From CAKRJP01 sp963597615 (GTDB taxonomy: Bacteria > Bacillota > Clostridia > Lachnospirales > Lachnospiraceae), in assembly GCA_963597615.1 (NCBI GenBank), contig CAVBQS010000012.1:14141-78140 (forward strand): DNA of 64,000 bases, given 5' to 3'. The notes under the pieces were generated by a model. The model was not told where the DNA came from. It saw only the letters and a program-made list of their open reading frames with translations, and ran no database searches. Positions 8,878-18,200 of this stretch are shown here, one piece after another; the first letter of the stretch is position 1, and each line of letters opens with the position of its first letter. A program made the translations under genes and the position numbers.

Positions 8878-9654
8878 CTACATCTCCTCTGCAAATCCAA
8901 ACTCTAATTTTTTAAATATGGCATATCCAATTACCAAAATCACTGCAGATAACACTGCCACAAGACCAAGTTGCAAAGCATCCGGCCACTCATGATAAAG
9001 GAAAATATCCCGGTAGGAATTAATAATAATGGTCAGGGGATTTAGGCTGATTAGTTGAAATAAAATCCCGGCTCCGGAGAACATATCCAAACTATATAGT
9101 ACCGGAGTTCCGTAAAATCCCATATTTAAAATAAATCCTACAATAAATTCTGTATCCTGAACATAGACATTCACTGCCGCCAAAATAAAGGCAATTCCCA
9201 AAGAAAGAGCTCCCTGAATCACGGCGATAATCGGAAGCAGAATAATATGATAAGAAATTCCTGCCCCGGTTCCTATACAAAAGATCACAACAATAATACA
9301 AGAAATAAAGAAATTCACCATTCCGCTGAGGGTCTGGGAAATTACCAAAATTTCTCTAGGAAAATAAACTTTCTTTATAATTCCTGCATTAACCCTGATG
9401 CACATGGTTCCCTGGTTAATGACTGTAATAAAGAAGGTCCAGGGGATAATTCCTGTTACCAAGTAACACAAGTAATTTGGAATGCTGGCTCCTCGAAACA
9501 AATAAGGAAATACGATCCAGTAAACTACCACCTGGAGAAGGGGATTTAAAAAAGACCACAAGATTCCAAGAAAAGACCCTTTGTATTTTCCCCGAATATC
9601 CTTCTTCACATTGGTCTTTAGCATTTCTCTATAATTATATATTTCTCTAAACAT
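8878..9654 (-). CDS. wzm: Polysaccharide ABC exporter, permease (Wzm/TagG/RgpC type)
   Basis: 258 aa with six hydrophobic segments. It has the ABC-2 permease start RDIRGKYKGSFLGILWSFLNPLL-like (residues ~18-40, KGSFLGILW visible), GIIPWTFF and YVQDTEFIVGFIL, which are typical of O-antigen, teichoic-acid and rhamnan exporters. It pairs with the ATPase upstream (17-nt gap) to move a lipid-linked polysaccharide across the membrane. Only exporter and glycosyltransferases are present; sugar-nucleotide synthesis and ligase genes must lie elsewhere. Confidence 0.88.
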   Translation of the reverse strand: MFREIYNYREMLKTNVKKDIRGKYKGSFLGILWSFLNPLLQVVVYWIVFPYLFRGASIPNYLCYLVTGIIPWTFFITVINQGTMCIRVNAGIIKKVYFPREILVISQTLSGMVNFFISCIIVVIFCIGTGAGISYHIILLPIIAVIQGALSLGIAFILAAVNVYVQDTEFIVGFILNMGFYGTPVLYSLDMFSGAGILFQLISLNPLTIIINSYRDIFLYHEWPDALQLGLVAVLSAVILVIGYAIFKKLEFGFAEEM

Positions 9655-9671
9655 ATCCTCTCCTAAGCCTC

Positions 9672-10805
9672 TTACTCTAAAGTGAAACTAATATCTTTAT
9701 CCGACAAAACATTTCCATTAGATCCTACAAGTTCCAATCGAAGGACATGCTTTCCGATCTCTAGCCCATCCATGGAAATCTTTGTATTCCAACCAATCTT
9801 GTCCGCATCTAAGAAACCTGCGTATTCATCAAAAAAGATATCATAAACATCTTGCCTTGCCACAGGAGTTAACTCTACTTTCACTTCCTTATCATCTACA
9901 TAAAATTTAGGAACAGCATTTGCGTCATTAGATAGACTCCATCCCATAACGTCAAACTCTCCTGCCTTTTTCTCCATATTTGAAAAATCTCTTGGCACGT
10001 CAACAGAAACTGCTCCCTTAAAGCTCTGAGCCCCACTTTCAATAGCCTTCTGTACCTTTTCTTTGTGATCAATAGCTATCTGTTTTAGATATTGGTCAAT
10101 GACATAGTGAGGATCACCGTCTAAGCGCACCTCTCCCTTATAGATCCAAATAGCCCGGTGGCACAGTTCCTTAACCACTCCCAAGCTGTGGGTAACAATT
10201 ACAATAGTCTTTCCGGAATCCCTTAACTGCTCCAACTTTGCATAGCATTTATCCTGGAAATGCTGGTCTCCTACGGCTAAAATCTCATCGATCAAAAGAA
10301 TATCCGCATCCACATTAATGGCCACGGAAAAAGCCAAACGCATATACATACCGGAGGAGTAGGTTCGAATAGGAGTGTCAATAAATTCTCCCAGCTCTGA
10401 AAAATCAATGATCTCCTGGATTCTTGCATCAATCTCTGCCCTGGTAAGCCCAAAGATGGATGCATTAAAATAAATATTCTCTCTTCCTGTAAAGTCCTCA
10501 TGAAAGCCAGCCCCCAACTCCAAAAGAGAAGTTAGCTTCCCATTGGTGGTAATACTTCCCTGATTTGGGAAAATAATCTTGGTCATAAGCTTCAACAAGG
10601 TAGACTTTCCGGATCCGTTGGTTCCAATTAAGGCTACAGTCTCACCCTTTCGAATATCAAGATTAATGCCCTTTAATACGTGATGATATTCCACATTATT
10701 TCTTCCAAATCTAACCAACCTCTCCTTTAAGGTCTTAGACTTATCTGATTCTACTTTAAATTTCTTGGACATGTTCCGCACTGCAATCGCGATATTGTCA
10801 CTCAT
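9672..10805 (-). CDS. wzt: Polysaccharide ABC exporter, ATPase with C-terminal recognition domain (Wzt/TagH/RgpD type)
   Basis: 377 aa. Walker A GTNGSGKST, signature YSSGMYMRLAFSVA and Walker B ILLIDEILAVGD are all present, with the H-loop VTHS. This is the export subclass (LLELGAGFHEDFTGREN). After residue ~240 a C-terminal beta domain follows, comparable in position to the Wzt C-terminal domain that reads the glycan end. It contains FDVMGWSLS and matches the two modules of the glycosyltransferase downstream. The start at 10805 is preferred over 10814 because GAGGT abuts the earlier ATG and lies 9 nt before the later one. It is the first gene of the operon; a TATAAT at 10898-10903 is the likely -10. 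Confidence 0.88.
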   Translation of the reverse strand: MSDNIAIAVRNMSKKFKVESDKSKTLKERLVRFGRNNVEYHHVLKGINLDIRKGETVALIGTNGSGKSTLLKLMTKIIFPNQGSITTNGKLTSLLELGAGFHEDFTGRENIYFNASIFGLTRAEIDARIQEIIDFSELGEFIDTPIRTYSSGMYMRLAFSVAINVDADILLIDEILAVGDQHFQDKCYAKLEQLRDSGKTIVIVTHSLGVVKELCHRAIWIYKGEVRLDGDPHYVIDQYLKQIAIDHKEKVQKAIESGAQSFKGAVSVDVPRDFSNMEKKAGEFDVMGWSLSNDANAVPKFYVDDKEVKVELTPVARQDVYDIFFDEYAGFLDADKIGWNTKISMDGLEIGKHVLRLELVGSNGNVLSDKDISFTLE

Positions 10806-10836
10806 ACTATACATACCTCATTTTATATTCTTAAAA

Positions 10837-10853
10837 ACCCCTTTTTGCAGGGT
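10837..10853 (-). terminator. Weak attenuator-like hairpin in the exporter leader
   Basis: On the minus strand, ACCCT and AGGGGT pair around GCAAAA, followed by TTTTTAA, 32-48 nt upstream of the ATPase start. The stem is short (5 bp and a bulge), so a regulatory role is only a possibility. Confidence 0.25.
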
Positions 10854-10953
10854 GATTTTTGTCTATTTTTCTATAAACCGACAAACTCAGACACTATATT
10901 ATACACTAATTATCCAAGAATTACTAGCACCTGAATTTGTTTCTCCTTTACGG

Positions 10954-10982
10954 TTTACTTTTTTTTCAAAATGTATTAAAAT
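10954..10982 (+). promoter_or_regulatory. Candidate promoter of pfp
   Basis: TTTACT (10954-10959), a 17-bp spacer and TAAAAT (10977-10982), 55 bp before the start codon. It fits a vegetative sigma-A promoter with one or two mismatches per box. Confidence 0.5.
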
Positions 10983-11036
10983 TTTTTCTGTACCTAAAAA
11001 AGTGCAAAATATTTGAGTAATGAAGGAGATTGAACA

Positions 11037-12698
11037 ATGAATATTTCACCACTTCAGAAAGCTAGATACGAGTATTCTCCAAAGCTTCCAGGAATGCTTC
11101 GCAACGGAATCGCTGAGATCTGTGTTAAAGAAGGATCTGCTACAGAAAGCGTAGCTGACCAGGCAAAGATCGCTGAGTTATTCCCTAACACTTATGGTAA
11201 GCCGGAGATTACTTTCGAAAAAGGAACTAACACTGCTTCCGATAAGAAACAGGTAGTAGGTGTGATCCTTTCCGGTGGACAGGCTCCAGGAGGACACAAC
11301 GTAGTAAGTGGTCTTTACGATGCTCTGAAAGCTTCCAGCAAGGACAACGTTCTTTTAGGATTCCTTGGAGGACCTAGCGGACTTTTAGAAGATAAATATA
11401 TTGAGATGACCGATGAATATATCGATCAGTACAGAAACACCGGTGGATTTGATATTATCGGTTCCGGAAGAACAAAACTTGAGACTCCAGAGCAGTTTGC
11501 AGTTGCAGCAGAAGTTTGCAAAAAGCACGGCATCACTGCAATCGTTATTATCGGTGGAGATGATTCTAATACTAACGCTTGTACTTTAGCTGAGTATATG
11601 GCAGCCAACAATACAGGAGTTCAGGTTATCGGATGCCCAAAGACTATCGACGGAGACTTAAAGAACGAAGACATCGAGTGTTCTTTCGGTTTTGATACTG
11701 CTACTAAGACTTACAGTGAATTAATTGGTAACATCGAAAGAGATGCCAACTCTGCAAAGAAATACTGGCACTTCATTAAAGTTATGGGACGTTCTGCTTC
11801 TCACGTAGCTCTTGAGTGTGCCCTTAAGACTCAGCCAAACATCTGCCTTATCGGCGAGGAAGTTGCAGCTAAGAAGATGTCACTTTCTCAAATCGCTGAT
11901 CAGATTGCTGATTCTGTAGAAAAGAGAGCTGCTAACGGAGACAACTTCGGTGTAGCTATTATCCCAGAGGGTATTGTTGAGTTCGTTCCTGAATTCTCAG
12001 TTCTGATTGCAGAGATCAACGAGCTTCTTGCAGGAGAAAAGACAGAGGAATTTAACGCTCTCCCATCTTGGGATGACAAGTATGCATTTATCAAGGCTGG
12101 ACTTACAGCAGAGTCTATGTCTGTATTTGAGATCCTTCCACAGAGCATTCAGCAGCAGTTATTCTTAGAAAGAGATCCTCACGGAAATGTACAGGTTTCA
12201 TTAATCGAGTCTGAGAAATTATTCTCTGCCTTAGTAGCTGACAAGCTTGCCCAGAGAAAGGCTGCCGGAACTTACACAGGTAAGTTTGGTGCCCAGCATC
12301 ACTTCTTCGGATATGAAGGAAGATGTGCATTCCCATCTAACTTTGATGCAGACTACTGCTACTCTCTTGGATACAATGCATTCATGCTGATTCAGTATGG
12401 CTTCAACGGATATCTTTCTAAGGTATCTAACCTTTCTAAGCCAGCTGATGAGTGGGTTGCAGGTGGTATGCCAATCACCAAGATGATGAACATGGAGAGA
12501 CGTAACGGCAAAGATAAGCCGGTAATCAGAAAAGCCCTTACAGAGCTTGACGGTGCTCCATTTAAGTATTTCGAAGCACACAGAGATCAGTGGGCAGTAG
12601 AGACTTGCTTCTTATTCCCAGGAGCAATCCAGTACTACGGACCTTCAGAAGTATGTGATATCACAACCGAGACCCTGGCTTTAGAGCAGGCAAAATAG
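11037..12698 (+). CDS. pfp: Pyrophosphate--fructose 6-phosphate 1-phosphotransferase
   Basis: 553 aa, the length of the long PPi-PFK (clade II, plant beta-like) enzymes. It shows GGQAPGGHNVVSG (~80-92), GGDDSNTNA (~172) and PKTIDGDL (~200). The second Asp in GGDDS replaces the Gly of ATP-PFKs and is the known determinant for pyrophosphate use. The enzyme reversibly phosphorylates fructose 6-phosphate with PPi in glycolysis and gluconeogenesis. AAGGAG lies 8 nt before the ATG. The coding sequence has the strongly biased codon use expected of a highly expressed gene, and it has its own promoter and a strong terminator. Confidence 0.95.
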   Translation: MNISPLQKARYEYSPKLPGMLRNGIAEICVKEGSATESVADQAKIAELFPNTYGKPEITFEKGTNTASDKKQVVGVILSGGQAPGGHNVVSGLYDALKASSKDNVLLGFLGGPSGLLEDKYIEMTDEYIDQYRNTGGFDIIGSGRTKLETPEQFAVAAEVCKKHGITAIVIIGGDDSNTNACTLAEYMAANNTGVQVIGCPKTIDGDLKNEDIECSFGFDTATKTYSELIGNIERDANSAKKYWHFIKVMGRSASHVALECALKTQPNICLIGEEVAAKKMSLSQIADQIADSVEKRAANGDNFGVAIIPEGIVEFVPEFSVLIAEINELLAGEKTEEFNALPSWDDKYAFIKAGLTAESMSVFEILPQSIQQQLFLERDPHGNVQVSLIESEKLFSALVADKLAQRKAAGTYTGKFGAQHHFFGYEGRCAFPSNFDADYCYSLGYNAFMLIQYGFNGYLSKVSNLSKPADEWVAGGMPITKMMNMERRNGKDKPVIRKALTELDGAPFKYFEAHRDQWAVETCFLFPGAIQYYGPSEVCDITTETLALEQAK

Positions 12699-12724
12699 AT
12701 TTATAAAAATCAATTATAAAAAAT

Positions 12725-12770
12725 AATCAAAAAAGGAAGTTGCCAACTTAGGACAACTTCCTTTTTGATT
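12725..12770. terminator. Bidirectional terminator between pfp and udk
   Basis: AATCAAAAAAGGAAGTTG pairs with CAACTTCCTTTTTGATT across an 11-nt loop, with T-tracts on both strands. It serves convergent pfp and udk. Confidence 0.9.
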
Positions 12771-12807
12771 TTTATTCTAATTCTACTTCTACTTCTAATT
12801 CTCGTTT

Positions 12808-13428
12808 CTACACCTGCTGATAGCTAAGAAGCTGATCAATCTTGGTCTTTACCAGGTCAAAGGCCACCTCATTACGGCCACTATTAATTACAATATCAGC
12901 CAAGGCTCTGGTAGGTTCCACATAAATATAATGCATAGGCTTAACCGTAGTCAGATACTGATCAATAATACCATCCAAGTCTCTTCCCCGTTCCTTCACG
13001 TCTCTGGACACTCGCCTTAGAATACGCTCATCTGCATCTGCCTCCACATAGATTTTAATATCAAACAAATCTCGAAGCTCCGGATTTTGCAGGGCCAAAA
13101 TTCCTTCCACCACCACAATACGATTCGGCTTTACTTCCAATACCTCTTCCTTACGATTGTGTTTCGAATAATCATAAGTCGGACATTGGATTGGTTCTCC
13201 CTCTTTAAGCTTTCTCAAATGTTCCACCAAAAGATCTGTCTCCAAAGCCTCTGGATCATCGTAGTTAATCTTCCTTCGCTCTTCCAAAGTCAGATGGTCA
13301 TTTCTTCTATAGTAATTGTCGTGATATAAAACTGTAATGCGGTCTCCGTATAAATCCTTTAATTTGTTTGTAAAAGTAGACTTACCAGAACCCGAACCTC
13401 CGGCAATTCCAATAATAATACAATCCAT
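12808..13428 (-). CDS. udk: Uridine kinase
   Basis: 206 aa, standard length. The P-loop GGSGSGKST is at residues 10-18, then YHDNYYR, the substrate motif YDHP-like NYDDPEALE, and VVEGILAL. It phosphorylates uridine and cytidine with GTP or ATP for pyrimidine salvage. It is convergent with pfp and preceded by a 110-bp gap that contains a TATAAT at 13499-13504 on the minus strand, though without a clear -35. It is not part of the nucleoside operon 15 kb away, although the functions are related. Confidence 0.93.
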   Translation of the reverse strand: MDCIIIGIAGGSGSGKSTFTNKLKDLYGDRITVLYHDNYYRRNDHLTLEERRKINYDDPEALETDLLVEHLRKLKEGEPIQCPTYDYSKHNRKEEVLEVKPNRIVVVEGILALQNPELRDLFDIKIYVEADADERILRRVSRDVKERGRDLDGIIDQYLTTVKPMHYIYVEPTRALADIVINSGRNEVAFDLVKTKIDQLLSYQQV

Positions 13429-13540
13429 AATGAAATCTCCTTTTCCTTCTAACAGACCTCTTACATAAACGTTACAAAAGGCCTGCTCCTAATCACAAAT
13501 TATACTCTAAAGCCAAGGAGATTCCTAGAAGTTTTTTCAT

Positions 13541-14266
13541 TTAGAAATCACGTAGGGCATCATAATCCCCCACAAGTATCACATCATTATGTAATTGCAA
13601 AATGGATGCTGGGACTTCTGGCGTTACTGGCCCTTGAAATGCCTTTTTTAAAATATCTGCCTTGTCTGCTCCACTAACCACTACAAGGATTTTCTTTGCC
13701 TTCATTATAGTTTTTATTCCCATAGTAATAGCTTCCTTAGGCACATCCTCCGCGGATTCAAAAAATCTCTTATTTGCCTGAATGGTACTATCTGTCAAAC
13801 GTACACAATGGGTTTCTTTGTGGAATGCTACTTGAGGTTCATTAAATCCTATGTGACCATTGTGTCCTATTCCAAGTAGCTGCATATCCACCCCTCCTAA
13901 AGAATCGATTAGGTTTTCATATCTTTTACATTCTTTCTCGGTATCTTTTGCAGTTCCATTTGGCAAATAGGTATGTTCCTTTTGAATATTCACTCGATCA
14001 AACAAATGTTTATTCATAAAATAATGATAACTTTGCTCATGATTTTCTGGAAGTCCTTTATATTCATCCAAATTAACGGTAGTTACTTTGGAAAAATCCA
14101 AGTCTCCTTTATTATACCATTCTACTAATTGATCATATAGACCTATAGGAGTAGAACCTGTGGCTAATCCCAGCACGCAACTAGGCTTCATAATAATCTG
14201 AGCAGACATAATATTTGCAGCCTTTCTACTCATATCCTTATAGTCTTTTCCTCTATAAATTCTCAT
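13541..14266 (-). CDS. nagB: Glucosamine-6-phosphate deaminase
   Basis: 241 aa. It shows LGLATGSTPIGLY for phosphate binding, VNLDEYKGL with the catalytic Asp, and GIGHNGHIGFNEP, the NagB signature with the His-Asp/Glu relay. It converts glucosamine 6-phosphate to fructose 6-phosphate and ammonia. It is the last gene in the run from the sugar importer and GH65 phosphorylase through the PIG-L protein and the HAD phosphatase, only 38 nt after the latter. This placement suggests that the imported or released sugar includes glucosamine. The NagA deacetylase is absent, which fits deacetylation outside the cell by the PIG-L domain. Confidence 0.95.
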   Translation of the reverse strand: MRIYRGKDYKDMSRKAANIMSAQIIMKPSCVLGLATGSTPIGLYDQLVEWYNKGDLDFSKVTTVNLDEYKGLPENHEQSYHYFMNKHLFDRVNIQKEHTYLPNGTAKDTEKECKRYENLIDSLGGVDMQLLGIGHNGHIGFNEPQVAFHKETHCVRLTDSTIQANKRFFESAEDVPKEAITMGIKTIMKAKKILVVVSGADKADILKKAFQGPVTPEVPASILQLHNDVILVGDYDALRDF

Positions 14267-14304
14267 GCCTGTATCTCCTGTACTTTTTTGCTTATAATAA
14301 GCTT

Positions 14305-15174
14305 TTACTTATTTTGGTTTCTTAGAAATTCAAGGAATTTATTTACACCTCCACCAAGACAATTCACTCCTTCCGGACGCTCTCCAGGTACCTGGGAAAC
14401 ATCAAAAAAGTCTCCTTCTTTACTCTTGGCTGTAATCATAAAACTATCACTTCCATATATTCCTTTTTCAATTCCCACAAACTCATCTCCCCAGAAAGAA
14501 CATTCCTCTATATTGATTTGTCGTTTTGTCATAAGTTTTTCCAAAATACAGTCCACATTATCACTCTTACTAGTGATTCCAACCTCTAAATACTTTGCAT
14601 CACAGGTAGGTTGTACTTGAATGCCGTATTCTTTTCCCACCTTCTCTGACAAAGTAAGTAGTCCTTGCAGTCCCTCCTTAATGCCATGTTGCTTAAGACA
14701 TTCTTTTAACAAACCAACTTCATCCTCCTGCATAAACAGGTTATCTCCTCGTTGACTGTCTACCATCAAATCAATCTTGCAATAATTTGGTCTGCTAAAT
14801 ACAATGTCTGTATCATAATCATAGTTTTCCTTTAATCTATGATGAATTTCAAAACAAATTTCATGAATTTTCAAAAGCTCTTCTTTCTCAGGAATGCGAT
14901 TCTCAAAAATTACCGGATGGCCATTTTTAAAGGAATAATTGTAGGCGCCACGTCCCAATCCTAAATATAAATGTTCTAATTCCTCCAATGTAAAATAAGA
15001 TTCAATCTTTCCACCAGCAATATTTTCAATGGTGGTTCCACTAACAATCACCAACTCTATTCCTTTTTGCAGCAAAGGTTTCATGGCTGCAATTGCTTCA
15101 TCTACCGGTGCTTTTCTCGACAACACTGCTGTTCCATCCCAATCGAAAAAAATCCCTTTATATCTTTTTTCCAT
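14305..15174 (-). CDS. HAD superfamily hydrolase, phosphomannomutase/Cof-like
   Basis: 289 aa. The HAD motifs are FFDWDGTAVLS (motif I, nucleophile Asp ~10), VSGTT (motif II) and FWGDEFVGIEKG (motif IV). The long insert between motifs II and III is a C2-type cap, as in phosphomannomutase and Cof-type phosphatases. It is unlike the small C1 cap of beta-phosphoglucomutase that usually accompanies GH65 phosphorylases. A sugar-phosphate phosphatase or mutase role in this glycan locus is inferred from position, 31 nt downstream of the PIG-L gene and 38 nt upstream of nagB. Exact substrate unknown. Confidence 0.75.
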   Translation of the reverse strand: MEKRYKGIFFDWDGTAVLSRKAPVDEAIAAMKPLLQKGIELVIVSGTTIENIAGGKIESYFTLEELEHLYLGLGRGAYNYSFKNGHPVIFENRIPEKEELLKIHEICFEIHHRLKENYDYDTDIVFSRPNYCKIDLMVDSQRGDNLFMQEDEVGLLKECLKQHGIKEGLQGLLTLSEKVGKEYGIQVQPTCDAKYLEVGITSKSDNVDCILEKLMTKRQINIEECSFWGDEFVGIEKGIYGSDSFMITAKSKEGDFFDVSQVPGERPEGVNCLGGGVNKFLEFLRNQNK

Positions 15175-15205
15175 AAACGTACGCTCTCCTTAATAATAAT
15201 ATCTG

Positions 15206-18200
15206 CTATTCATACACTTCTATCTCAGCTAATCCTATTGCCTGTGTTGAACCAGAAACCTCATCTACTACAAGTTTTATACTTTTTGTTTCTATAGGAT
15301 TTTCTAAGTTGATAGTTACAGCTGCTCCATTATTTGTCAGTTCACCCACCTGAATCTGAGTTCCGTCATCAAATTCCAAATGTGCTGCCAAAATCTGATC
15401 ATCCGTATTTGGTCTATCATACAACTTAATAACTGATACTGTTTTCTCTTCCGAAAAAGACAGTTTAATCCAAGCACCCTCCTTTTCTCCCTCAGAAACC
15501 CATTCAGCAAATGGAAATCTTGTATGATTTTCCGCTAATCCTGTTGCATAGCCATCCGCAATTCCATCTATTGCTTTCTTAGCACTTTGATCTGTGCTTC
15601 GATCTTCGCTGCTTCGTTCACTAGATGCCGAAACACTTGCGCTACTGCTAATACTATTATATTGATGTTTATAGAATACTTCGTTTACTTTTGAAAAAGA
15701 ACCGATCCAGCTATAATACTCAGTGGAATATTCTCTTAATGCCTGATCTTTCAAATTATATTTCAGAGGAGTCTGTCTCATACAATAAGGTACAAGTACA
15801 CTTTCTCTGTTTCCCCACTTAAGCATTGTCTTATCATCTAATTGATTTAACTCTTTCCAGGCACCTAAATAGCTGTTATTCTCCTGTCCATATCCATAAT
15901 TAGATTGATCCGTTGGATATACTTCATCTGTCAAATGACTATGAATAATTGCCTCATGTACGGTTGGGCAAAAATCCGTTTGTTCTTTTTGAATATCACT
16001 TATAGTTTCTATACCAAAAAGTCCAAAATAAGCATGATCATAATGCATATCATATCTTGAAGTCATATAGACATCTGTTGGATTTACACTTCCCATAATT
16101 TCTCTTAAATCTGATTTGAAATTAGCTCGCGTGTAAGTTGCATGTTCGCCATAGGTATCATAATGATAATCATTTCGCACATTTTCATTTCCATAGGTAC
16201 TTGTCCCACCATTTCTAGAGGCAACTACTTCATTATCGCCAGCCACATAGAGATTATAAATGAAACTGTCCGTAAAGGCAGTTTTATAACGTCCAACGCC
16301 CATACCTCCATTGTCTGCATAGCCCATAAAGTAAAGATGATCTTTCTCAAGCCCAATCTTATTCAAAGCATTTACTGTATCACTGATGCGAAGCTTTCCT
16401 CGCTCCGTTCCCTCGTAATCTCCGTTTGTTGCATATACTACATATACTTCGTCTCCAGATTCAATTGCTTGTCTTATAATCCCTCCTGCCATTAACATTT
16501 CGTCATCTTCATGAGGAGCCATTACAAGAATTCTTCGATTCCTTTTTACATTGGCATCTGTTCCATCAAAATGTACTTCTGAGATTGCCAGGTTCTCTTT
16601 CATTTCGAATACGAATTTTATCCCTAGCACCTGACTTTCTGATATAGAAAATACATCCCCTGATTCTTCTGGTTCATATTTTCCAATCTTCTCCCATCCT
16701 GCCTCTTTTTTCACATAAGCCGTATAATTTGTAACATCACTGGCAAAATCTACCGATAGATTTTCCAAGTTAAAGGCACGGTCCAAATTAATCTGTAAGG
16801 TTGGACTTTCATCAGTTTCAGAAGGGCTCCAGCTGGTATCATGGTCTCGATCTGATACATTGTCTTTACAAGTTTTATTTGAAGAGGCTTTAACCGCCTG
16901 GCCATAGGCAAGATCAATATCAATGATTTGCCCTGGCTCACTACGTGTAATACTAATCTCTTCCTCTTGTTCTGATTCTTCTGCTAATATCTGAAACTCA
17001 GCAATGGCCGGCCAAACTTCTGCTTGGGTTTCCTTATGCAGTGGAAGTTGTGTAATTGTAACCTTTACATAACGATACTTTTCTTCTACAGATGCTATGT
17101 CTTTATAATGCTCCTTAGATTTATCATCATTATCTCGATTATCCCAAAGCATAGCCCAGTTTTCTCCATCTGTAGATCCTTCTACCTTGTATTGCCATGC
17201 TTGACCATATACTGGAGTAGTCCCTGTCTGAGCAGAAACCAAATCCTCTTGAATCTCATATTCGAAAATAGCTTTAAGAGCAGAAATCTTTTTACTCTCT
17301 CCTAAATCTACCATCCACCAGGCACCGCTTTTTTCTTGATTCCCATCAGCTACCCACAATGTACTTTCGTTACCGTCTATTGCATTAGCTGCTGCTTGAT
17401 TTTCTGTTGACGAACTTGCAATTCCTTCTAAAGCAATATTCTGCAATAATTTGGGTTGATAAGCTATAAACTCCGCCAAAGCAGGCCATGCATTTTCTAT
17501 TGGATCTGTAAATGTAATTTTCAAATATCTGTAAGTATTAGCAGTATACTCTTGGTTAATGCTTCCGCTTTGTTTTGAGGCCACTTCTGAATTTTCACTT
17601 TGGTCCCATAACAAGTCCCATTGTTCATTATCTTTTGATCCTTCTACTATATATTTCCAAGCAGACACAGCCGAGTCTCCTCCAAAGACAATATCAAAGG
17701 ATTCTAATTGATAGCAATCTCCCAAATCAATGACGCAATTTGCTCGTGCTTCCGTCAATGTATCTCCTTGATCTGACCAACCATTTGAAATCCATATTGT
17801 AGACTCATCCCCATCTACAATGTTGCTTCCAACATCATTTGGCTCCCACGGACTAACAGATGAAGCTGTTACTTCTTTTCCATACGTTACATTTGTAGAA
17901 GCAATCTTTGAACTTGCTTTTCTTTCCAAAACAATGTTGTCAATTCTCACCTGATCCGCACCATTCTCCGATGTTATAACAAAATAAAGTGCCGGATTAT
18001 ATTGAGAGAAATTTAATTTGTAAGTGGTCATTTTGTCTGTCAAAGAAAATGTAGCACTTTCCTCTCCTGCTTCTACCTTGATGCTAGCCGTTCCGGAAGT
18101 AATTCTTGCTTCAAAACTTGTGATTTTATACTTATCCGGCAAAGCAATTTTATTAGCCTGCTCCTTTGTAGTGTAACTACTAGGATATAGCTCCTCATTC

